Below, in pieces: positions 47,105-58,879 of a stretch of 64,000 nucleotides of DNA. Origin of the DNA: Cephalotus follicularis (Eukaryota > Streptophyta > Magnoliopsida > Oxalidales > Cephalotaceae); the NCBI GenBank assembly GCA_001972305.1, contig BDDD01000919.1, positions 401,715 through 465,714 on the forward strand. Direction: 5' to 3'. Under the pieces are notes generated by a model, which saw nothing but the letters and a program-made list of their open reading frames with translations, did no database searches and was not told where the DNA came from. Made by a program: the position numbers and the translations under genes. Each line of letters starts with the position of its first letter. Positions within the stretch are counted from its first letter, which is position 1.

Positions 47105-47284
47105 GATTCCAGCCGACTGGTGTCCTGATCCAGTCGACTGTCACATATCCAGCCGACTGGCTCAAAACAACAGTCGACTGTTGACACACGAATCAGTTTT
47201 TTATAAATGCGATTTTCCCCCTCTCTCTAAAACTCTCTTCTCCAAACCTAAACCTTCTCCGAAAATTCGCTCATACTAATTTTC
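47105..47284 (+). promoter_or_regulatory. Internal promoter candidate for the extra ORF of element B
   Basis: Four copies of the LTR motif (CAGCCGACTGG twice, CAGTCGACTG twice, 47110-47180) precede TATAAA at 47202-47207. A CT-rich leader and the ATG at 47285 follow. Motif array, then TATA, then CT-rich leader repeats the design of the LTR promoter. No experimental evidence is available. Confidence 0.55.
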
Positions 47285-48415
47285 ATGGCATCCAAGAAGA
47301 GGAAAAGCATGGGAACCAAGCAGAGAAGCTCAAATCCAGTAATCGATTTTGATGACGACCTTTTTCTCTCCAAGGAAAATGAAGAGAGGTATAATTCCGT
47401 CCTTAATTCAGTAAAGCTCCATAACGAAAAATGGTTAGATAGAGAGATTTTGATTAACAATATAGTTTCTATTAGGTCTTGGCTTGAACATTTGGGTTGG
47501 TTTGACTATTTGTGTTCATCTCACCTAATTTACCCTAGGTTAGTAAAACTTTTTTTTGTTAATCTTGAAAAAACCACTAGTTGTGTAGCAAAATCGTTTG
47601 TTCTTGGCAATGCTGTTGAAATTACCCTTGATTTTATTGCCGAAACTTTAGGTATTCCATGCACCGGTATCACTCACTTTAATGATATTGAAAAATCCGA
47701 TGCTTTGGAAATTTGCTTAGAACGGTCCGATTTCAATCCAATTATGACCGTTACTAGCAGCCACTTGCCCATTGCTACTTGCATACTCTTATTACTTGTC
47801 ACTAATACTTTGTTGCCTAGAGAGGGCTCGCATACACTACCATCTGAGCGAGACCTAAAATTAGTGGCTTGTATAAAAAATGGAACTCTTGTTAACCTTT
47901 CGTATCTCATAGTTAACAAAAATTTATCTAGATTACATCACCTTCCCTATCTTATGCTTATTAGTAGGGTTCTAGCTTCCCTAAACATTGGTATTGAGGA
48001 TGAACACAATGTCAAACCCAAAACTAAGCAATTAATAAACAAAGCCGGGCTTAAGAGTTGCAATATCAAGTTTGAAGATGGTTTATGGGTGAAGCAACAA
48101 GCGGTAGGGAGAGCACCCATGAAGGAACCGGATGTTGGTGTTGGTAGAGATAACGCGAAAGAAGAAGAAGAAGAAGATGATGGGGATCGATTTGAAATGA
48201 GGCCAAATGTTGAAGGAAGTAGTATTGGAGGTAGTAGACCTACCATGGAGTCACTTCAAGCAAGGATGGATTTAGTCCAAGCCAACATTGAATACATTAG
48301 AGGAAGAGTGGATCAAATCTATGATCGCCTCGATTCGCAAGATGCACAAATGGCCCAAGCGATCCAAATGCTCCAAAATGCCTACCCTCAACACCCACCT
48401 CTCGGATCATCTTGA
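47285..48415 (+). CDS. Extra ORF of element B, putative plant transposon protein
   Basis: An uninterrupted 376-codon frame with start context TTTTCATGG. The N-terminus is basic (MASKKRKSMGTKQR), a possible nuclear signal. The central part, RSWLEHLGWFDYL, IYPRLVKLFFVNLE, VEITLDFIAETLGIP and LPYLMLISRVL, resembles the putative plant transposon protein domain found in many uncharacterised plant proteins near retroelements. An acidic EEEEEDDGD stretch (about 295-305) precedes a C-terminal helical segment (MESLQARMDLVQANIEYIRG), a likely coiled coil. It has no protease, polymerase or integrase motif and no signal peptide. Its role is unknown; it might be structural or assist gag. It stays open although the neighbouring gag has decayed. 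Confidence 0.75.
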   Translation: MASKKRKSMGTKQRSSNPVIDFDDDLFLSKENEERYNSVLNSVKLHNEKWLDREILINNIVSIRSWLEHLGWFDYLCSSHLIYPRLVKLFFVNLEKTTSCVAKSFVLGNAVEITLDFIAETLGIPCTGITHFNDIEKSDALEICLERSDFNPIMTVTSSHLPIATCILLLLVTNTLLPREGSHTLPSERDLKLVACIKNGTLVNLSYLIVNKNLSRLHHLPYLMLISRVLASLNIGIEDEHNVKPKTKQLINKAGLKSCNIKFEDGLWVKQQAVGRAPMKEPDVGVGRDNAKEEEEEDDGDRFEMRPNVEGSSIGGSRPTMESLQARMDLVQANIEYIRGRVDQIYDRLDSQDAQMAQAIQMLQNAYPQHPPLGSS

Positions 48416-48686
48416 GCGACATTTCATGCATATCATGTTTTTCTTGTAGTGTGTGATGAAAATGAACTTGTAGTGAACTTGTAGTTTTATTGTGAGATGA
48501 TCTTGAAGTTGTGTAATGAATTTGCACTTTGATTATGTAATGAAATTTTTAGTGTGTTTACGAAATGGATGTGTTTTATAATGTGTTCTCCTAAATTTTC
48601 CATTCTACATTGTTGTCAATGATTAGTATTTCATCTCCCTAAATAATTAATCTCTTCATTGGAATTGAATTTGTGTACGCATTCGT

Positions 48687-49034
48687 TAAGGGGGAGCTTT
48701 GTTGCTCAAGCACTTTGTTAATGCTTAAACATATGCATTGATTAAGGGGGAGCTTCGTTAATTTTTTTTTGTTGTTTGACAAAAAGGGGGAGAGTTTATA
48801 TAGTGTAGTCAAATATATGATGTTGTCTTTTATTTAATTTGACTATGCATACAAAAAGGGGTAGAATTGTTTAAGTATGCATTATCCTATATGAAATGTG
48901 TTGCTCAGTCACTTTGAGAAATATTCTAGACTTGACTTACTGGAGTTTGGTTAATATTAGAGGACTTAAGTGATAAATTTGTCAAAATTATGCAAAATTA
49001 GTCTTGTTTTGTCAATCATCAAAAAGGGGGAGAT
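48687..49034 (+). promoter_or_regulatory. Five polypurine tracts before the 3' LTR of element B
   Basis: Purine tracts lie at 48687-48697, 48743-48753, 48781-48794, 48853-48862 and 49020-49034, each of the type AAAAAGGGGGAGA or TTAAGGGGGAGC. The last abuts the LTR and is the functional candidate. Confidence 0.75.
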
Positions 49035-50172
49035 TGTTGGCTTTTGCCACCCCTTTAAATGTGTTAAAGAGTGATATTTCGATGATTAATAAAAATGAAA
49101 TACTTGTATGCATATTTTGATATCTTACAAAATCATCTACTCACTTGATTTTATGTCCAAAGTATTGCAAAGTTTAAAGTTACAGATTCAGGCAAAAACA
49201 ACCGACTGCCCATGATGAACAACCGACTGTTTAGGTTGAGTCTCGCCTGGGTTGAAAAGCCGACTGGAATTTCAAAGAATCCCAGAATCTGGAATTGCAC
49301 TCCATCCAACCGATTGTATCAGGGGTCCAGCCGACTGCCAAGACAAAACAGCCGACTGCCAAGGATCTCCAGCCGACTGTCAAGAAGTGCACATTTAGAT
49401 CAGTAGCTTTTGGGAAATCCAATTTTCCCACAACAGCCGACTAAAGCAGGGAAACAGCCGACTGCCAAGTTCATTGAGTCGACTGCCTTCACCAATGGCT
49501 ATAATCATAAATGCACAACAACTTCTCCAGCCGACTGCTAAGAAAATCCAGCCAACTGGATTTGGTTTAAAAATAGATCCGTTGAAGCATCTCTATATAA
49601 GAAAAAGTGAGGTATCATTAAGAAAAAAAAAAGGGATAACAAGACAATACACATTTCTTCCAAGCAACTCAAGAGCAATCCTACACCTTTCAAATCAATA
49701 CCGAATCTTGGTTCAAGTATTTTAAAGCCTATCTTAGAGAGCTATTGTTTGTAAGCCTTACTTAGCAATATCCAACCTTTGAGAGGTTATTGTAAACAAC
49801 ACAAAACATCTTTACAATCTTTTATTGTATAAGGGGAGTGAACCCTTAGAGAGATAATCAAGGGGAGTGAACCTTAGTAGGATTATCACGGGAAGTGAAC
49901 CCAAATCTTGTAAGGTGTTTTTCTTTGATTTGCACCCGTAATCCAAAATCAAAGGGTGCTAGTGGATTCTAGTGGAAACTCAAGGAGCTACCTTAGGAAA
50001 GTGGGCGTAGGCAAGAGATTGGCCGAACCACTATAAAATTGTGTTTTCACTCTCTCTAACTCTATATCTCTTTACGTATTTAATTGTTATTAAATTATTG
50101 TATGCTTGTTTCCGTAAGTTTATTTTTCCGCAAATCATATATCTTTAGAATGTTGCCTTATAAGGTTTTTCA
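49035..50172 (+). repeat. 3' LTR of element B
   Basis: About 1.14 kb, TGTTGGCTTTTG to AAGGTTTTTCA, colinear with the 5' copy. Its motif array (49198-49560) also holds nine RCCGAC cores by my count, but in partly different positions, followed by the same TATATAAG near 49595. Confidence 0.9.
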
Positions 50173-53100
50173 AGGTACATGGATAAGCTTCGGGTATGGG
50201 ACTTCCTTGCAGGACTCAATCCAGAATATGATCATGTTCGGGTTCTGGCTCTTTGTAAGGATCCATTTCCTACATTGCAACAGGCTTATAACCTTATCCA
50301 TCATGAAGAGAGTCGCCGCTCTATTACGTTTCCTTTAGTTACTCTTGATCGATATGTTCTTGCTATTTCTCGGTCATCTGTTACTCCCAATGATCCTAAG
50401 AGTAACCTTACTAAAAAAGTTTGTGATTATGATAGGAAGTCGAGACATAGTAAGGAATTTTGTTGGAAGTTGTATGGGCGTCCTAAAGGACATGGAGGTA
50501 AATCGACTTCTGCTCGCTCACAGGTTCATATGTCTGAGGTATCAGATTGTTCTCCTATTTTTACTCTTGGCAATAGTGTAGCTTTCAATCCTAGTCAGAT
50601 TCTAGCACTTCAGCGAATGTTCTCTCAGCAACAACTTGGCACTTCCTCGACTAGTTCCTCCCCTTTTGGTCCCTCTAATGGCTCCTCCAACTTTGCAAAG
50701 TCAGGTATAACTCCTAGTGCTTTTAGTGCTTCCCTGTCTTCTAGTCTTTCTTGGCTATTGGACTCTGGGGCAAACGAACACATGACTAGCTCGCCAAAGT
50801 TATTTAATTCCTATATCTTTTAATCTGGTAAGGATAAAATTAGAGTTGCCAATGGTTCTTTATCATCCATTTCAGGAAAAGGGTCTGTCTCTTTTACGCC
50901 TACTATATCATTGAACTCTGTACTTCATGTTCCTAATATTTGTGCCAATCTTATTTCAATCTTCCTTTTAACCTTGGAACTAAATTGTTGAATCATTTTT
51001 TTATCTTATCACCGTGTTTTTTAGGAGCTGGGAATGGGGAAATTGATTGGCTTTGGTAGATTACGTGATGAACTTTACTATCTAGATCCTCCTCTTGCTT
51101 TTGCTCATGTTACAAGGATGGATAATAGTCTCTTACACCAATGACACCAAAGATTGGGTCATCTCTATTTTAGAGTTTTATCCATTTTATTTTCGTAACT
51201 AACAAAGGGTTGTAATGAGAAGTTCGTTTGTGATGTCTATGAACTTGCGAAACATACGTGCTCTCACTATCCTTCGAGTTAGTACTATTCCTTTTCAAGT
51301 TATACATTCTGACTTATGGGGTCCTTCTAGAACTGTATCTCGTGATGGATTTAAGTATTTTGTTTCTTTTATTGATAATTGCACTCGTCTTACTTGGGTC
51401 TACCTTCTCCATACTAAAAATAAGGCATTTGCTTGTTTCAAATCTTACCATGCTATGATCCATACTCAGTTTAATGCTAAAGTTCAAATCCTTCGTAGTG
51501 ATAATGGTACTGAATACATAGATGGAAAATTTTGTACTTATCTAGATGAGAATGGTATAATTCACCAAACCTCTTGTGTCCGTACCCCTGAACAAAATGG
51601 TATCCCATAAAGGAAAAATAGACACCTTTTAAAGGTCACTAGCTGAATTATATTCTCTATGAGTGTTCCTAAATCTTATTCGGCAGATGCAGATGCAATG
51701 CAAACTGCTTCTTATTTGATTAATAGGATTCCATCTAGTGTACTTGATTTCAAAATACCTATATCACTTTTACCAGATGCTTCTCTTGTCTCATATCTCC
51801 TACCAAAGGTCTTTGGTTGTGTTTGTTTTATTCATAATTCTTCTCCTTCTTGTGACAAACTTAATCCTAGAGCTCTACGTTGTGTCTTCCTTGGCTATTT
51901 CGCATCCCAGAAGGGACACAAGTGTTACCATCCCTCTTCTCGCAAACTCTTTGTTACCATGGATGTCACCTTTTTGAAAAAGGGTAATTCTTTTAGTCAT
52001 CTCTTCATGAGGAGAATCATATTGAGCATGCAGTTTTTTTCACCTATTACAAGCCATATTATTGAGGAAGAGATTCCCTCTAACTCATCTTTGATTAATG
52101 ATACTACTTATGTTGAGGGGGGAATGAGAATTATAGCAAGGGGGAGAGTGAAAAAAGTGTTGCAGAAGAGGATGTAAGAGCAACCCAGACACAAGTAGGA
52201 AAGGACTTAATCACTTATTCCTGAAGAAAGGGAAAGAATCAGATAGAAAAGTGCATTCATGTGCACCCAGAGCAATTGACAACCTTGGACTAAGATCCAT
52301 CTCCATCTCCATCTCCTTTGGTGTCAGGTAATGTTAATCCTTCTATGAATGACTTAAATAAACTTATTGCTCGTAGGAAAGGAGTTAGAGCTTGTACTCA
52401 ACATTCTATTTCTAACTTTGTGTCTTACAAAAGGTTGTATTCTACATATCGTGCTTTTCTTTCTTCCTGATCCTCTGTGTCTATTCCGCATGGTTGGAAA
52501 AAAACCATTACAGATCCAAAATTGAAGAATTTCAAGGTAGAGGAAATGTCAGCTTTGAAAAAGAATGATACAAGGGAGTTAGTTTCTTTACCAGCTGTAA
52601 AGAAGACAGTGGGATGCAAATGAGTATTTATTATAAAACAAAAAGCATATGGAACTATGGAGAGATTCAAAGTTCGTTTGGTTGCAAAGGGTTTCACTCA
52701 AACATACGGAATTGATTACCAAGAAACATTTGCTCTTGTAGCAAAAAATGAATTCTGTAATGATGCTTCTCTCTTGTGCTGTAAACCTTTGATGGAATCT
52801 ACAACAGTTAGATGTAAAAAACTGCATTTCTTCATAGAGAGCTTGAGGAAGAGGCATATATGGATATTCCTCTTGGTTTTCCATCTCAGCTAACTGAAGG
52901 AAAGGTATGCAAACTGAAGAAAGCCCTGTATGGATTGAAGCAGATTCCAAGAGCCTGGTTTGGTAGATTTCGCAAGGCTATGCTAGAGTTCGGATATAAA
53001 CAAAGTCAAGCCGATCACACTATGTTAAACGAGTCAGAGAAAGAATTACAATCCTTATTGTTAACGTTGATGACATAGTAGTGACAAGCAATGATGAGGC

Positions 53101-54044
53101 AGAAGTATCCAAGCTCAAATTTCACTTAGCCAAGGAATTTGAGATCAAAGACTTGGGTCCACTAAAATATTTTCTTGTGATTGAGGTGGCTAGATCAAAT
53201 AATAACATTTTTTATCTCCCAAAGAAAGTATGTACTTGAACTTTGGATTGTAGACCTGTAGATTCTTTTATTGAGGCAAACCATCACTTATGTAGTTGCA
53301 AACCTACAAATTCTTCTGATGAGGTTGATCATCGTCTTTGTGATGGAGGTGGTGATTCAGTTGATAAGGAGAGACATTAGAGACTGGTAGGAAGATTGAT
53401 ATATTTGTCTCATACTAGGCCTTATATTACTTATTCAGTAGGTATTGTTAATCAATTTATGCATGATCCACGAACACTTCACTTTGAAGCTTGTATTGAC
53501 TTTTGAGATATTTGAAGTTTGCTCCAGGCAAAGGGATCTTGTTTTCTCGATATGGTCATATGAAGTTAGAAGCCTATACTTATACAGATTAAGCAGGTTC
53601 TAAAGTAGATAGAAGATCCACTTCTGGATATTGTATTTTTATGGGTAGCAATCTAGTTATTTGGAGAAGCAAAAAGCAAACAGTAATATCAAGATCTAGT
53701 GCAAAAGCAGAATAAAGAGCAATGGTAAAGGGAGTTTGCGAATTGATATGGCTTAAAAGACTTTTGAATTATCTGAGAATAACGCATAAAAGCTCTATAA
53801 GACTTTTTTGTGATAATAAGAGGTGATCAACATTACACACAGTCCAATCCAATACAACAGAATGAAACACATTGAGATTGATAGATTTTTTATCAGAGAG
53901 AAGTTAGACCAGAATGTTATTTACACTCCCTTTGTGAAATCAAATGATCAGTAAACTGATGTATTAACGAGAGCATTGAGCTCTACAATTTTTCATCCTC
54001 TTGTTTACAAGTTAGGAATACAAGATATCTACGCATTAACTTGA
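50173..54044 (+). pseudogene. pol: Copia A gag end and pol: protease, integrase, RT, RNase H
   Basis: Gag continues (LAGLNPEYDHVRVLAL), with a knuckle-like remnant near 50430. Protease WLLDSGANEHMTS lies near 50750. Integrase: IHSDLWGPSRT (51305), ILRSDNGTEY (51490) and PEQNGIP followed by a stop at 51608. [20 protein letters not shown] (52675), [15 protein letters not shown] (52920) and an active site NVDD near 53064, with Asn for the usual Tyr. RNase H traces lie near 53590-53720. Many stops and frameshifts; it is not functional. Confidence 0.9.
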
Positions 54045-54051
54045 GGAAGAG

Positions 54052-54221
54052 TGTTGTACATAAACATATTAGGATAGATTAATCTTTTTATCTATGAAAT
54101 ATGAATGCATTTAAGAATAATATTATGTAATTAAAGAATATGAATATTTTTAAGAATAGAATTCAAAATTACCTTGAAGATAAACCAAAAACACTTTTCA
54201 ATCTTTATTTTTCAGTTTCCA
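54052..54221 (+). repeat. 3' LTR of copia A
   Basis: TGTTGTACATAAACATATTAGG to TTTTCAGTTTCCA, about 170 bases, diverged from the 5' copy by scattered substitutions and a short insertion. Confidence 0.8.
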
Positions 54222-54690
54222 AGTCTTTACGAAACGCTTAGATAATCTGTTATTGACAATGAAATGTTCATGACAAACAATCATCTATTCATTTGTTCCC
54301 ATTAGATTTGTAATTTATTAACATTTAATAGATACAATATGAAAATTGATCATTTCGTCCGGCCCTGGGTGCTGACCGTCATCAAAATGTCCAAAAATTT
54401 TAATAGAGAATTCAAAAATCTTATTTCTATATCAAAACTTTGATTAGTTTCTACAATAAAAATAAATTTCTTTCATATAACAATTTAATACATGTAATAA
54501 CAACCAAAATAATATTCATATTTTATGTATAATCTGGGGGTTGGGGTGGATTTTGGAGTCGAATCTAGTTCCACCAATACAATCAGACATGCCCAATATG
54601 TTCTAGATCAAGTCAAATAAGAAATAAAGAAACCCCTTTCCATCAATATAATCTATCAAGCAACAAATTCTGTAAACAAAATACAAAAAA
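54222..54690. other. Spacer and metacaspase 3' UTR
   Basis: AT-rich, no gene. The part next to 54690 should hold the 3' UTR of the minus-strand metacaspase. Confidence 0.6.
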
Positions 54691-57600
54691 TCATAGGTGG
54701 AAAGGTTTACTATACACATCAAATGGCTCGCAGGCAGTCAACTGTGGCTCCTGTCAAATAAAAAAAAAACAGAAAATTCAGGTACTAGTAATATGCATAA
54801 AAATAAAAACTTCGAAAACAACTAGACTTCTAACAATTAACTTGTTTCATAAACTATGTGATGCATTCTCGTGTTTACATAGTGTGACTGGCAAGTTGCA
54901 AGCAATATTTGTTTCTAAATTTTCAGGTTAAATTCCCAAGCCAAGGAACTCCCCTAGATTCCTAAGTTGACCTTAACTCTGACACTTTCAATAACAGTGA
55001 GTTTATTTTTTTACTCCTTTTATCCGCCTCTGTGTAGTCACAAGAAAACTTATACATGGCAACATTACAAGTTTCAATCATGCAGAACCGTACACCACAT
55101 GAAAGCATCGGTAGGAAATTTTCTTGTTTGAAGAGAGTATCATGGACCATACATCCCCCTTGAAACAGAAGCAAACGGTGAGCGGGGGCTGCGGCAGAAA
55201 CCTATGTTTGTCTACATCATTGATCAGTATCAGCACCCATGTAACAATACTATATATATAACCAGGCGAGCCTGTACCTGTCTGAGTCCACCACTAAGAC
55301 TGCCTCCTGTCAAAAGCATCGTCAGGAGAGATGTCACAGCACCACCGCCAAGGTCATTACCCGTATTTCGGATGGTAGTACGCATTGAATTGAGCATGCT
55401 TCCATATGTAGTTGCATGTCCACGCTCAATAGCTTGGATGAAACAAAAAGTCATGGCACCTGTAGACGTAATCTTTGAGAGAGCCTGCTCGCAAGACGCA
55501 TTTAAAATTTTATTATAGTATTTTAGTAGTATGAAAAAGCCTGATGAGTATTGAAACTGACCAAAACGATGTAATGAGGTTTTGATAAACTTACAGAAGT
55601 ATCAGCAGATGTCTGATCATCATCACAACCACTGAATGAAATGACTTCTCCGCCACTAGTTCCTTTCCATAAACCTGATCGTGGACGATGGTCCTCCCAT
55701 ACATATTGTCCACTCCTATTGCCAATAATGAGATACCCACAGTAAAAACTGACTTTGAAAATTGTCTAACACAAGAAATAATTCAAAGAGGGAGAAACAT
55801 ATTGGGATCATCTTGTAAGAGCAACAAAAGGCAATTTGTTAAAATTACAAATCTGCCCGTTCCTAACTCAAGAATGTATCGGTATCAGGAGATTGTTCAT
55901 GGAATCTTAATATATAGTCACATAAAAGTTCACATCGTGAAGAGCTGATGAAAGAATCACCTAATAACAACAGCCCACACACGCAACATCTTCCCCACAC
56001 CCCCACCCATGGCAATAAAAAAAAAAGGTTCCGGATATCAGTTACGTTCATCACAGGGACCCAAAATCACAATGGAAGTCTTGTATTTCCTAAGAATAAA
56101 AACCAAGAAATCTATTATGGCCTATGAACCTTTTTCTTTTCGAATTTTTCTCAACGAGGACATAACCAATATTAACAACTAACCTGTTCATCCTACAAAG
56201 GAATGGTAAATCCAGTACAGTACCACTATGGCAAGCATCAATTATTGCATGAAGCTTAGCCCCGAGAGGAAGAGGCCTAACGATCGTTGCATTTATCTCA
56301 TCATCAACAATCATACCCTGAGTTTCAAAGTCCAGGGGACAAAGAGTTTCATCGAATCCATCAACTTCGTCACCATTATAGTTTCTTTGCCGGGAACCAT
56401 GCCCTGAATAGTGAAACAGCAGGGAATCTCCCGATTGAGATCCTTGTACAAGCCAATATAATGCCATCCTCATGTTCTGTTTAGTTGGAAGTCTGTAGGG
56501 ATCAGTTTCTTCTTCTGCATTTCAAATAATTGTTAATAATTAAACCAAAAAAATGTGATACACTTCAGCCTAATAGATCCAAAAAGTGAACCTATTTGTA
56601 AAACATTTAAAATTTCATTTGCAGTTAGGAGTCAGCAAGAAAGTGTAATCATGGACTTCTCTAGAAAACTCAATGAGAAAAAAAAAAAAAAAAAAAATTA
56701 TAACCACATACACTCAAACGATAAAGCAACTTTATCTTTAACACACCAAGAAAAAGTTTGTTTCACGGACTTTAGGTTGCTAAGAAAGTGGCAATACTTT
56801 TTTGGTCTCCCGTTAAGTATTGTTCCAACTCCAAACAATCATAAAATTCCAAGCTCATTCATTCTTCCTAATTTTTCTCTGCCTTCTGGGTGTTCACTTT
56901 GACTTCACTGAATTTTTAACTCCAAGTTGGGGAACCAATGACGAAGGAAATCCAGCAATACAGGGGGAAACAGATGTAGGTAATAAACTTGCTAGATTAT
57001 CCCAAATCAGCCATAACACTCTAGCTTTATTCTGCTGATTGACAAAGGTAAGCAAACATAAACTAATAAGAGATGTCCTTTATGCATGTCAGTGTACGCA
57101 ACTTTTAATTATCATACCTATGATCAATATTCCATAAATTTAACAGTTAGATTTAATGTTCCATTTATATAGATCATGCATATAAATTTTCAGGTCAATG
57201 AAATATTTCTAACTAATTCATCTTCATGTATTTATTTAGTCCATTATATAATTTTGTCATATACCATCAAAGAGTAGCTTATTCAATATCTATAGATATC
57301 CAATTGATGTGAAAAGTTATATGCATGATTTACATAGATAGAAGATTCAAAACAAATGTTGGATTTATATAGATAAACATTAAATGTAACTGTTGAATTT
57401 ATAAAATATTAATCGTAGTATGCTAATTAAAAGAGTTAATGTATGGTATGTTTCAGTTTCTTTAACCCTTACATTATTAATTGTGAGCATCGCCATAAAG
57501 GGAATGCAGTTCCATTATTCGGGATTCTCAAGGAGTAGCTTTTAGAATTCCATATATTGAAGAACACCAAGACTTCTTGTGTTAAAGCTTGCTAGCACTA

Positions 57601-58737
57601 TTGTGCATTCAACAAACTTGAATCACATTTCATGAAGCAAAATTGTGATGTAGTTGGGAGAAGCGATGGGCAGGTTTTACTTAGATTTGCTATGGAAGCC
57701 TAAGTTTCATAGAGGGAAACAGAGGGAAAAGAGCGAAGGTTGCTTAAACAATTAAAACCTTTATTTAGTTCAAGGAGAACTTGAAAAAGCCAAAGGCTAA
57801 ATTCCATTAATCAAAATAAGAAGTCTGTAGTATAACTCCTGCATCATATTGGCAAATTTAAGTCTCTCAACAGTAGGCTATCGCAAAGATTGGCAGCCAC
57901 ATCTTAGCACCAAAATCCTAGTCACACCGAACTGCCACCTTGAGTTTGAGAGAGATGTTAACGCGATAAACATGTTGACTTGGATATGATCATGTGTATC
58001 AACTTCGTCCAGTTGTAGAATTATAGGTAGCAATTACCTGTATATTTGATTTTATTACTTATCTTGCATAATGGCTGGTACCCCTCTCATGTATTGTAGT
58101 ACAAGATTCTTCTTTTCTTCTTTTGTTCAATACACAACAACACCAATGGAAGAGATTGGTCCCCCAAATCACAAAGTTAACTAGATACCATATTTACGCA
58201 TTCTACAACAAAGAACTTGTAAATTTCACAACTATGTTCAATATTTCTCTAATTTTGAACTTACCATAACAAAACAAGCTCTATTTAATATAAACCACGA
58301 ATGATCAAATCACTAAAAGAAAAAAGAAAAAAGAAAAAAACAGGGGGAGAGAAGTTACCAGTGAGCATGAGAATGGAAGCTTCCGGGAACTGAAATTTGT
58401 TGATGAGAAGATAACGCATGCACTTGGCGTCGTTGATGCAGCCCTTGAGCTCGTGCCTCGAGTACCTGTACGATATCCCGCAGATCACGGCCTTCTTCCT
58501 CCCGTGGGCGTTGGGCGGCGGTCCAGGCGGCGCGTGGTTGTAAGGCGAGGGAGACGGAGGTGGGACGTTGGTCGAATGGGGGGCGCTGCGAGGGTCAGCG
58601 ATGTGAGTGACGGCCTGGCAGATGGCGCAGCGGATTGATCGGGCACCCGGCGGCAGCTGCAAGGAAGTCCGGCAGGTGGAGCAGTTCACCAGCATCAATG
58701 ACGCCGGATTGTGTCCGTACATGTTTGGCGGGTACAT
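54691..58737 (-). CDS. MC1: Type I metacaspase (AMC1-like), five exons
   Basis: Metacaspases are plant cysteine proteases that cut after Arg or Lys; AMC1-type members act in regulated cell death. Exons on the minus strand: 58737-58359, 56514-56184, 55715-55595, 55484-55278, 54750-54691, all GT..AG and in phase, giving 365 residues, the usual family size. The N-terminus MYPPNMYG is followed by an LSD1-type zinc finger (CSTCRTSLQLPPGARSIRC) and a proline-rich linker, as in type I. The p20 region starts KKAVICGISYRYSRHELKGC. The catalytic His is in FHYSGHGS and the catalytic Cys in DACHSG. The end EPQLTACEPFDVYSKPF is the family terminus. No stop or frameshift; it should be functional. Confidence 0.96.
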
Positions 58738-58862
58738 GGGGATTCAGGGGTATAACTGGAACAAAATCAGATTTGCAGTTTTGATTGGAACCAAGAAGGG
58801 GACGAACAAAGAAAAAAAAAAAAGAAACAAGCCAATCATAGAAATTATTAGGACTATTTTCT

Positions 58863-58871
58863 TTTATATAA
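58863..58871 (-). promoter_or_regulatory. TATA box candidate of the metacaspase gene
   Basis: On the minus strand TATATAAAAG lies about 130 bases upstream of the ATG, giving a plausible leader length. A poly-purine stretch lies between. Confidence 0.5.
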
Positions 58872-58879
58872 TATCTGTT

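Larger units (their letters stand above)
43919..50172 (+). mobile_element. Copia-type element B: gag, no pol, extra ORF
   Basis: LTRs at 43919-45082 and 49035-50172 share TTGGCTTTTGCCACCCCTTT at their starts and AAGGTTTTTCA at their ends. A perfect AGGTA duplication flanks the element (43914-43918, 50173-50177). A PBS-like TGGTATCAGAG follows the 5' LTR at 45086. Only gag (45138-46812) of the usual genes is present. Protease, integrase, RT and RNase H are absent, and an intact 376-codon ORF (47285-48415) lies where pol should be, followed by five purine tracts. It must borrow pol from relatives such as the element at 6324-12251, whose gag it resembles. Confidence 0.9.
42663..54221 (+). mobile_element. 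Ty1/copia relic A (short LTRs), split by element B
   Basis: Short LTRs at 42663-42836 and 54052-54221 share TGTT..GTAC..AAACATATTA, AATATGAAT and TTTTCAATCTTT. A primer-binding site TGGTATCAGAGC follows at 42841. gag (43393 on), protease, integrase, RT and RNase H fragments are in copia order, heavily interrupted. Subtracting B leaves about 5.3 kb. I found no matching target duplication, so the end coordinates may be off by a few bases. Confidence 0.88.

Noticed and set aside
55078-55188. Alternative fifth exon of the metacaspase
   Set aside because: It has an acceptor and an in-phase stop, but the encoded tail is unlike the family. The exon at 54691-54750 encodes the expected terminus and gives the usual length.
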